Shown here: positions 1-5,352 of the stretch, piece by piece
Layout: the number at the start of each line of letters is the position of its first letter
Position numbering within the stretch: the first letter of the stretch is position 1
From: Pseudomonadota bacterium
GTDB lineage: Bacteria; Pseudomonadota; Gammaproteobacteria; Burkholderiales; Ferrovaceae
DNA length: 5,352 nt
Direction of reading: 5' to 3'
Assembly: GCA_021828745.1 (NCBI GenBank)
Contig: JAJZDE010000089.1
Span: 1 to 5,352 of the forward strand
The notes under the pieces: generated by a model
The model's input: the letters and a program-made list of their open reading frames with translations, nothing else
The model's database searches: none
Told to the model about the DNA's origin: nothing
Translations under genes and position numbers: made by a program

Positions 1-1
1 G

Positions 2-436
2 ATACCCAACGATGACGATCTGCTGGTCTCCTGCGCGGCGGTCCACCACCTGATCGAAAACGAAATGCAGCGCGGCATCCCTGCCCGGAACATTTTCATT
101 GCCGGTTTCTCCCAGGGCGGCGCCGTCGCGCTCACCGCCGGCACGCGCATGCCCGTGCCCCTGGGCGGCATACTGGCGCTCTCCACCTACCTTCCCCTGA
201 GCCATGAACTGGCCCGGCAGTCCCACCCGACCAACCGCGCCCTGCCCATTTTCATGGCCCACGGCACTCAGGACCCGCTCATTCCCTGGACACTGGGCAA
301 CCAGTCGCGCCAGTTTCTGGAAAACGCAGGCTACCCGTTGACCTGGCACAGTTACCCCATGCCGCACAGTGTCTGCGAAGAGGAAATTCGCGACATGACC
401 GACTGGCTCACCCTGCGCCTCTCCGAAAAACCCTGA
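2..436 (+). CDS. Carboxylesterase/phospholipase, alpha/beta hydrolase (partial, 5' end outside window)
   Basis: This is the C-terminal 144 residues of a small serine esterase of the carboxylesterase/phospholipase family (Pfam Abhydrolase_2), a cytosolic enzyme that hydrolyses carboxylic esters or lysophospholipids; the true substrate cannot be told. The frame is open from the left edge, so the start and the oxyanion-hole region are missing, roughly 70-80 residues by comparison with the family. The full catalytic triad is visible. The nucleophile Ser is in GFSQGG (codon 110-112), the acid Asp is in HGTQDPLIP (codon 272-274), and the His is in YPMPHSV (codon 365-367). The segments LGGILALSTYLP and EEEIRDMTDWL are also typical of the family. 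An internal ATG at 65 is only a methionine in the helix before the nucleophile, not the start. The gene ends 55 bp before comEC on the same strand, so read-through is plausible; no hairpin-plus-T-run terminator lies between them. Confidence 0.9.
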   Translation: MPNDDDLLVSCAAVHHLIENEMQRGIPARNIFIAGFSQGGAVALTAGTRMPVPLGGILALSTYLPLSHELARQSHPTNRALPIFMAHGTQDPLIPWTLGNQSRQFLENAGYPLTWHSYPMPHSVCEEEIRDMTDWLTLRLSEKP

Positions 437-491
437 TCCACCCCCTTTCTTCATCACTGTCCCGGCGCCCCCATGGGCATACTGGGCCGGT

Positions 492-2810
492 ATGCGACTC
501 CTTCTCTGCGCCTGGGTCCTGGGCATCCTGGTCCTTCAAGCCGCTCCCAATCTCGCGCCCTTACCTGTGCTCGAGGGGGCGAGCCTGGTCTGGGGCCTCG
601 GCGTGGGTATACTCCGGCGCTGGCCTCGAGGGCGCCCCGTCCTCCTGTTTCTCGCCCTGTTTCTGGGCGGGTTCGTCATGGCCAATGAACGGGCCCGTCT
701 GCGCCTGGCGCACCGCCTTCCCGCACGCTGGGAACATCAGAGCCTCACGCTGACGGGCACCCTCCTCAGTTTGCCGGAAGGGCGCGCCGGCGCGCGCCGC
801 TTCAGAGTCGCCGTGGACCCGGGGCCGCCTCTTTTCCCCGCCGAAGTCGCGCTGTCCGAATTCGTGCCCCCGCTCCGGGACGCACCGGCAGACCTGCATC
901 CAGGACAACGCTGGCGTTGGCAGTGTCGCGTCAGGAGTCCCCACGGACTGGTCAACCCTGGCGGATTCGACAGTGCCACCTGGGCATGGAGTGAGGGCAT
1001 ACTGGCCCAGGGCAGCATCGACCGGCGCACCCCGCCCGTGTTCCTGGGTTGGGCCCACCCCGGCGGACTCACCGGCCTCCATTTGTTCATAGAAACCCAA
1101 CGAGACCTCCTGCGTCAACGCTTGCGCGACCAATTGAAAGGCCAACCCTGGGGACCGGTGCTGATCGCATTGGTCATCGGCGATCAATCCGCGATATCTC
1201 CCGCCGCCTGGCAATTGTTCTGGGCGACGGGGGTCGGCCATCTGATCAGCATTTCCGGATTGCACATCACGATGTTGGCCGGTCTCGTCGCCAGAATCGC
1301 CGGTCTTCTGTCTCCCTCCCTGCGCCTCCGCTGGCTGGCCGGATGGCTGGGTGCCAGCGCCTATGCCCTGATTGCCGGGTTCTCCCTCCCCACCCAGCGC
1401 ACCCTGGCCATGATCACCGTCATCACGCTCGCCCATTTCCAGTTGCGCCCGCTGCCCCCTTCCACCCTCCTGCTGCTGGCTGCCGCCCTGACCTTGACCG
1501 GCGATCCCTTTGCGCCCCTCTCCCCCAGTTTCTGGCTTTCCTTTGGCGCCGTGTCCTGGATGGTTTATGCGGGGGCGCATCAAACCGGGCAGTTCCCTTT
1601 CTGGAAACAGGAAGTCCACCGTCAATGGGCCGCCACCTGGGCCATGATGCCCCTGCTGATCTGGCTGTTCGGACAGGTTTCCTGGATCTCGCCCCTGGCC
1701 AATGCCCTGGCCATTCCCCTGGTCAGTCTGGGCGTGGTCCCTCTGGCCCTGCTTGGACTGATCCCCGGACTGGGCTTCTGTCTGGGGATGGCCCATGCCC
1801 TCATGGCGGGCACGGCTTGGGGACTGGCCTGGCTGGTCCGCCAGGGAGGCCCCCCGCTTGCCCTGCCCACCCCCAGCCTGCCCGTTCTGATCGTCGCCAC
1901 GCTGGGCGTGGGTTTCCTGCTGGCGCCGCGCGGCATTCCGGGGCGCTGGGCGGGTTGCCTGGGGCTGCTGGGACTGGTCGCCTCGCCCCTGCCTCGCCCC
2001 GATACGGGGGGCCTGTGGCTGGATCTTCTGGATGTCGGACAAGGCCTGGCGGTGGTGCTGCGCACTGCCCGGCATACCCTTGTGGTCGACACAGGGCCAC
2101 GCGTCGGCCCCGAACAGGATGCCGGAGAGCGGGTGGTGATCCCTGCCCTGCGCAGTTTTGGCGTTCGGCGCCTGGACGGTCTGCTCCTCAGTCACGGCGA
2201 CCTCGACCACAGCGGCGGATTGCGCTCCCTGGTCGAGGCCTATCCCGTACCCTGGATCTTATCCCCCCTGCCTGCCACCCATCCCCTGTTGCGCGGTATT
2301 CCGCATCCGCTGGCGTGCGTGGCCGGAACACGCTGGAACTGGGAAGGGGTGGATTTCGAGATCCTGTATCCCGACCGTACAGACCTCTCCGACCCCACCC
2401 TCGGGCGCAATGACCGGGCCTGCGTGTTACGCCTCACGGTGGGAACGCTGCATGTTCTCCTGCCGGCCGATATCGAAGCGCGCGGTGAACAGGCCCTGCT
2501 GGAGCGCAGCCCAGAGAAATTGCAGGCGGATGTCCTGATCGTGCCCCATCACGGCAGCCGGACGTCTTCAACCCCGCCGTTTTTGCAGGCCGTGGCCCCA
2601 CGCTGGAGCCTGTTTTCCGTGGGGGACCATAACCGCTTCAAGCATCCCAACCCCCTGGTCTGGATGCGCTATGGAGAGGCGCACAGCGAGCGTCTGCGCA
2701 CCGACCAATGCGGAGCCATCGAACTGCATATGGCGGATCGCCAAATCCAGGAAATCGTCCTGCGCTCGGCCTTTCCCCATTACTGGGAATCCAACTGCGC
2801 GACCCCTTGA
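492..2810 (+). CDS. comEC: ComEC/Rec2 family DNA internalization channel with C-terminal metallo-beta-lactamase domain
   Basis: Complete 772-residue ComEC, the inner-membrane protein that passes single-stranded DNA into the cell during natural transformation. Hydrophobic N-terminal segments (about residues 1-65) lead into the DUF4131/OB-like region (about 70-185), which has the family signature NPGGFD near 155-159. The Competence domain (about 218-480) starts with ALVIGDQSAIS, contains GVGHLISISGLHITM (247-261), and is followed by many membrane helices. The metallo-beta-lactamase domain (about 508-760) has DVGQG at 514-518, DTGP at 533-536, HGDLDH at 568-573 (H568, D570, D572, H573), PAD at 658-660, and HHGS at 686-689. 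The metal ligands are therefore intact, which fits the proposed nuclease that degrades the non-transported strand. Length matches other proteobacterial ComEC/Rec2 proteins. ATG 492 is chosen because it precedes the first hydrophobic segment; it has no clear Shine-Dalgarno (only GGGCCGG just upstream). No frameshift or internal stop is seen. Confidence 0.95.
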   Translation: MRLLLCAWVLGILVLQAAPNLAPLPVLEGASLVWGLGVGILRRWPRGRPVLLFLALFLGGFVMANERARLRLAHRLPARWEHQSLTLTGTLLSLPEGRAGARRFRVAVDPGPPLFPAEVALSEFVPPLRDAPADLHPGQRWRWQCRVRSPHGLVNPGGFDSATWAWSEGILAQGSIDRRTPPVFLGWAHPGGLTGLHLFIETQRDLLRQRLRDQLKGQPWGPVLIALVIGDQSAISPAAWQLFWATGVGHLISISGLHITMLAGLVARIAGLLSPSLRLRWLAGWLGASAYALIAGFSLPTQRTLAMITVITLAHFQLRPLPPSTLLLLAAALTLTGDPFAPLSPSFWLSFGAVSWMVYAGAHQTGQFPFWKQEVHRQWAATWAMMPLLIWLFGQVSWISPLANALAIPLVSLGVVPLALLGLIPGLGFCLGMAHALMAGTAWGLAWLVRQGGPPLALPTPSLPVLIVATLGVGFLLAPRGIPGRWAGCLGLLGLVASPLPRPDTGGLWLDLLDVGQGLAVVLRTARHTLVVDTGPRVGPEQDAGERVVIPALRSFGVRRLDGLLLSHGDLDHSGGLRSLVEAYPVPWILSPLPATHPLLRGIPHPLACVAGTRWNWEGVDFEILYPDRTDLSDPTLGRNDRACVLRLTVGTLHVLLPADIEARGEQALLERSPEKLQADVLIVPHHGSRTSSTPPFLQAVAPRWSLFSVGDHNRFKHPNPLVWMRYGEAHSERLRTDQCGAIELHMADRQIQEIVLRSAFPHYWESNCATP

Positions 2811-2835
2811 AGGACCCCACTGAAACGCCCATAAT
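2807..2835 (+). promoter_or_regulatory. Predicted sigma70-type promoter for relA
   Basis: TTGAAG (2807-2812) and CATAAT (2830-2835) are separated by exactly 17 bp. Each differs from the sigma70 consensus hexamers (TTGACA, TATAAT) at few positions: two in the -35 and one in the -10. The -35 overlaps the comEC stop codon (TGA, 2808-2810). Transcription would start near 2842, giving a leader of about 26 nt before the relA ATG. The position and spacing are good, but this is a pattern match with no transcript data. Confidence 0.5.
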
Positions 2836-2836
2836 G

Positions 2837-2856
2837 AAGGGATGAGTTCCCTTTTT
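2837..2856 (+). terminator. Short hairpin with T run after comEC (weak terminator or operator-like palindrome)
   Basis: AAGGGA (2837-2842) and TCCCTT (2848-2853) form a perfect 6-bp stem around the 5-nt loop TGAGT, followed directly by TTT (2854-2856). This resembles a small Rho-independent terminator placed 26 bp after the comEC stop. Only three of the six pairs are G-C, so it would be weak. If relA transcription starts near 2842, the left arm would be largely absent from the relA message. The hairpin would then form only in RNA reading through from comEC. As double-stranded DNA it could instead be an operator next to the -10 box. Confidence 0.35.
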
Positions 2857-2867
2857 CCGATTCTGCC

Positions 2868-5030
2868 ATGGTAGCGCGCACCGATGCCGGCCCGCCGGAT
2901 TCGGCCCACGGATTGTCCGGACTGGGGCTTCATGCGCGTTATCAGTTGACGGAATCCTCTCTGATTGCCCAACTCTTTCAACTCATCACGGCGCAGGATC
3001 CTGCGGACGAGGAAAGTCAGTGGGCACTTCAGCGCGCCCTCACCAGCGCCCGTCTGCTGAGCGATCTGGAAGCTCACCCGGCGTGCATCGTGGTTGCCCT
3101 GTTGCGCGCCCTTCCCTGGTCACGCCAGGAGACGCTGCCTGCGCGTCTGGAACTGGACCCGGAAGTCTGGACCCTGACCCAGGAACTGCACCGCCTGGAT
3201 CACGTCGTCAATACCCTGGACGTTCAGGATCACCCGAAATCTTCCCGCGCGGAACATCTCGAAGGAATCCGGAAATTATTGCTGAGCCTGGTTCAGGATA
3301 TTCGGGTGGTCCTCATCGCACTGGCCGAAAGAGTCTGGTTGATGCGCCGCTCCACGGCGCTGGATGAATCCACCCAACGTCAACTGGCCCGCCAGACCCT
3401 CGATCTCTATACCCCTCTGGCCAATCGTCTGGGGGTCTGGTTCCTCAAATGGGAATTGGAAGACCTCTCCCTGCGCGCCCTCGAACCGGAGACTTACAAG
3501 ACCATCGCGCACCAACTGGACGAACGGTTCATCCAGCGCGAACAGTACATTGCCCAGTTGATCCAGACGTTGCAGACGCTCCTGCAGAAAAATGGCCTGG
3601 TGGCCACCGTGACCGGTCGCCCCAAACATATTTTCAGCATCGTCAAGAAGATGCGTGCCAAGAACCTGTCCCTGGAACGGGTCTACGACATTCGTGCGGT
3701 ACGGGTCATCGTCGATACCATTCCCGAGTGTTATACCGTCCTCGGTCTGGTCCACCAGTGCTGGGTCCCGGTTGCGGGCGAATTTGACGACTACATCGCC
3801 CGCCCCAAGGGCAACCAGTACCGTTCCCTCCATACCGCCGTTTATGGCCCGGAAAACAAGATCGTGGAAGTTCAGATCCGTACGCATGAAATGCACCGCG
3901 ATTCGGAACTGGGCATTGCCTCCCATTGGCGCTACAAGGAAGGCGCGCGGGCAGACCGTTCCTTCGAAGAGCGGGTGGTCTGGTTGCGCCAGATGCTCGA
4001 TTGGCAACGGGAAGCCGCGCTAAATACCGGCACGCCCCTTCCTCCGGGCGATGAAACCCTCTTTGTATTCACGCCTCAGGGGCGCATCATCGACCTGCCC
4101 CAGGGCGCAACCCCCATCGACTTCGCCTATCACGTCCATTCGGAGTTGGGCCACCGGTGCCGGGGCGCCAAGGTGGATGGCCGCATGACCCCCCTCAATC
4201 AACCCCTGAACAACGGGCAACGGGTGGAAATCCTGACGGTGCGACAAGGCGGCCCCAGCCGCGACTGGCTGAACCCCGCCTACGGGTATCTCAAGACCCA
4301 TCGGGCTCAGGCCAAGGTACGCCAATGGTTCAAAGCACAGCATTGGGAAGAAGACCTCAGTCATGGGCGGACCCTTCTCGACAAGTGGATGTCGCGCACG
4401 GGCCAGACCGCCCTTTCCCTGGAACAGTTGGCCAATCAGGTCGGCTTTGCCCGAACGGAAGATTTTCTGGTGGCCCTCGCCCGCAACGAGGTCACCCAGC
4501 GCCAACTGGACAACCTTTTTGCGCCCCCCGCGTCCCCACAGGAAATCACGCTCCCCCTGACCCCGATGCCCGGTCCTTCCGGCGGCGACCAGGGCGTACT
4601 GGTGGTCGGCGTATCCCAGATCGCCACGAGCATCGCCAAATGCTGCAAGCCCGTGCCCCCCGAACCCATCCTGGGGTTTGTCACGCGCGGACGCGGAGTC
4701 AGCATTCACCGCGCCAATTGCCGCAGCCTGGCCGCCCTCACCCACCAACAATGGCAACGTCTGATTCCCGTGACCTGGGGAGAACATACCCCGGGCCAAC
4801 CCTTCACCACGGATATCGGTGTCCTGGGCCAGGACCGGCAGGGGCTCCTGCGCGATATCTCCGAAGCCTTCACCCGTGAAAAAGTCAACGTCACTGCCGT
4901 CAACACCCACACCCACGGGACGCAGGCGCGCATGCGCTTCACCGTTCAGATCGACAGTCTGGAGCAGTTGGCCCGTACACTCAAAACCCTGCAGGCCATC
5001 CCCGACGTCACGTCCGCCTGGCGCACCTGA
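2868..5030 (+). CDS. relA: RelA-type (p)ppGpp synthetase (GTP/GDP pyrophosphokinase), hydrolase domain degenerate
   Basis: Complete 720-residue RelA/SpoT homologue that moves pyrophosphate from ATP to GTP/GDP to make (p)ppGpp on stalled ribosomes. The N-terminal HD-like domain (about 25-190) lacks the hydrolase metal ligands: the usual ALLHD is ALLRA (77-81) and LADR is LAER (152-155). The synthetase domain (about 240-355) is intact: GRPKH (250-254), YDIRAVR with D274, YRSLHT (318-323), VEVQIRT with E334, and ELGIASHW. It carries EFDD (305-308), the ExDD form found in synthetase-only RelA, where bifunctional Rel/SpoT have RxKD. These are followed by TGS (about 397-458), a helical region, the Cys-rich zinc-finger-like segment (C592, C593, H614, C618), and an ACT/RRM domain (about 645-718). 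The length is close to E. coli RelA (744). ATG 2868 is the only standard start in the open stretch upstream, because the in-frame TGA lies at 2835-2837. It lacks a Shine-Dalgarno; an in-frame TTG at 2913 is a less likely alternative. Confidence 0.95.
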   Translation: MVARTDAGPPDSAHGLSGLGLHARYQLTESSLIAQLFQLITAQDPADEESQWALQRALTSARLLSDLEAHPACIVVALLRALPWSRQETLPARLELDPEVWTLTQELHRLDHVVNTLDVQDHPKSSRAEHLEGIRKLLLSLVQDIRVVLIALAERVWLMRRSTALDESTQRQLARQTLDLYTPLANRLGVWFLKWELEDLSLRALEPETYKTIAHQLDERFIQREQYIAQLIQTLQTLLQKNGLVATVTGRPKHIFSIVKKMRAKNLSLERVYDIRAVRVIVDTIPECYTVLGLVHQCWVPVAGEFDDYIARPKGNQYRSLHTAVYGPENKIVEVQIRTHEMHRDSELGIASHWRYKEGARADRSFEERVVWLRQMLDWQREAALNTGTPLPPGDETLFVFTPQGRIIDLPQGATPIDFAYHVHSELGHRCRGAKVDGRMTPLNQPLNNGQRVEILTVRQGGPSRDWLNPAYGYLKTHRAQAKVRQWFKAQHWEEDLSHGRTLLDKWMSRTGQTALSLEQLANQVGFARTEDFLVALARNEVTQRQLDNLFAPPASPQEITLPLTPMPGPSGGDQGVLVVGVSQIATSIAKCCKPVPPEPILGFVTRGRGVSIHRANCRSLAALTHQQWQRLIPVTWGEHTPGQPFTTDIGVLGQDRQGLLRDISEAFTREKVNVTAVNTHTHGTQARMRFTVQIDSLEQLARTLKTLQAIPDVTSAWRT

Positions 5031-5070
5031 ACCCCGGTCAAAGGGCCCTCAGGACTCCCTCTTCCAGGCG
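5015..5070. repeat. Nested inverted repeat spanning the convergent relA/lolD stop codons
   Basis: CGCCTGG (5015-5021) is the reverse complement of CCAGGCG (5064-5070). Inside it, CCTGA (5026-5030, containing the relA stop TGA) is the reverse complement of TCAGG (5049-5053). Between those arms lie CCC and GGG runs and the 7-bp intergenic spacer. The arrangement could fold as a stem in either transcript and act where the two genes converge. The arms are separated by unpaired bases (4 nt on one side, 10 nt on the other) and there is no T tract, so it is not a classical intrinsic terminator and may be chance in GC-rich DNA. Confidence 0.3.
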
Positions 5071-5352
5071 ATAGCGCTTATCCATGCGATCGGCCAGTTC
5101 CAGATCATGGGTCGCCATGACCAACCCGGCCCCCTGGCGACGGTTGAGACTCAGGATCAGTTCAAAGACGTGCCATGCCGTCTGACGGTCCAGATTTCCG
5201 GTGGGCTCGTCCGCCAGCACGAGGGAAGGCCGGGTCACCAAGGCACGGGCCACCGCCGCCCGTTGCCGCTCTCCGCCGGAGAGTTCGCCGGGACGATGGT
5301 GCAAGCGCTGTCCCAGACCCACCGCTTCCAACATTTCTGTCGCCCTCCGGCA
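5038..5352 (-). CDS. lolD: LolD-like lipoprotein-releasing ABC transporter ATPase (partial, N-terminal part outside window)
   Basis: The C-terminal 104 residues of an ABC ATPase, read on the minus strand and open through the right edge, so Walker A is not visible. The ABC signature LSGGERQR (visible residues 24-31), Walker B with catalytic Glu LVLADEP (44-50), the D-loop GNLD (52-55), and the H-loop THD (81-83) are all intact. The flanking text ([42 protein letters not shown], and a C-terminal RLEEGVL) fits LolD. LolD powers LolC/E in releasing outer-membrane lipoproteins from the inner membrane to LolA. MacB, FtsE and other small exporter ATPases share the same motifs, so the name rests on overall resemblance. 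The ATG at 5334 is internal, since the frame stays open and LolD-like upstream of it. Any lolC/E partner would lie beyond the window. It converges with relA, with 7 bp between the stop codons. Confidence 0.85.
   Translation of the reverse strand, partial: CRRATEMLEAVGLGQRLHHRPGELSGGERQRAAVARALVTRPSLVLADEPTGNLDRQTAWHVFELILSLNRRQGAGLVMATHDLELADRMDKRYRLEEGVLRAL

Noticed and set aside
478..483. CATACT as a -10 box for comEC
   Set aside because: No acceptable -35 hexamer lies 16-18 bp upstream, and the ATG would fall almost on the start site. Co-transcription with the esterase gene is simpler.
437..491. Possible intrinsic terminator between the esterase gene and comEC
   Set aside because: The pyrimidine-rich stretch has no stem followed by a T run. 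The nearby GC-rich palindromes are not placed before a T tract.
473..688. ATG at 473 with a 71-codon frame, as a possible small gene or alternative comEC start
   Set aside because: It is out of frame with comEC and its product has shadow-like composition. The comEC frame gives the expected hydrophobic N terminus from 492.
167..1005. The 10-mer GGCATACTGG occurs three times (167-176, 476-485, 996-1005)
   Set aside because: Two copies are inside coding sequence and encode G-I-L in the reading frame. Spacing is irregular with no extended similarity, so it is most likely chance plus codon bias.
561..2210. A 549-codon open frame on the minus strand, antisense to comEC
   Set aside because: It is rich in Gln, Gly, Arg and Asp with no recognisable domain, and lies opposite the strongly supported comEC. 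It follows from codon bias in a GC-rich gene.
1049..2413. A 454-codon open frame on the plus strand overlapping comEC
   Set aside because: Its composition is Pro/Arg/Gly-rich and low in complexity, with no motifs. It is a frame shadow of comEC.
3276..4916. Two long minus-strand frames (243 and 298 codons) opposite relA
   Set aside because: Both lie wholly within relA, have no recognisable motifs, and are explained by the codon usage of the sense strand.

Overview
This is an ordinary chromosomal stretch from a GC-rich Gram-negative bacterium, most likely a proteobacterium of the gamma/beta/Acidithiobacillia type. Two things point there. One is the C-terminal half of a LolD-like lipoprotein-release ATPase, which implies an outer membrane. 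The other is a RelA-type (p)ppGpp synthetase whose hydrolase domain is degenerate, as in lineages that have separate RelA and SpoT proteins. The species cannot be fixed from the sequence alone.

Layout, left to right. Positions 2-436 (+) are the C-terminal 144 residues of a carboxylesterase/phospholipase of the alpha/beta hydrolase fold, cut by the left edge. A 55-bp gap leads to comEC (492-2810, +), a complete DNA-uptake channel with DUF4131, Competence and metallo-beta-lactamase domains. A 57-bp spacer (2811-2867) and the end of comEC hold a good sigma70-like promoter, a small hairpin with a T run, and a possible 10-codon upstream ORF. Then comes relA (2868-5030, +), complete. After only 7 bp, a convergent gene on the minus strand (5038-5352) encodes the C-terminal part of LolD and runs off the right edge.

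The genes are not an obvious single pathway: lipid/ester hydrolysis, DNA uptake, stringent response and lipoprotein export. The esterase and comEC are close enough to be co-transcribed. relA probably has its own promoter overlapping the comEC stop codon. lolD converges on relA, and the stop codons sit inside a nested inverted repeat.

No mobile element, CRISPR array, RNA gene or anomalous island was seen, and I found no convincing undescribed system. The points most worth a second look are the relA leader (promoter, hairpin, tiny overlapping ORF, no Shine-Dalgarno) and the substituted hydrolase metal ligands of RelA.
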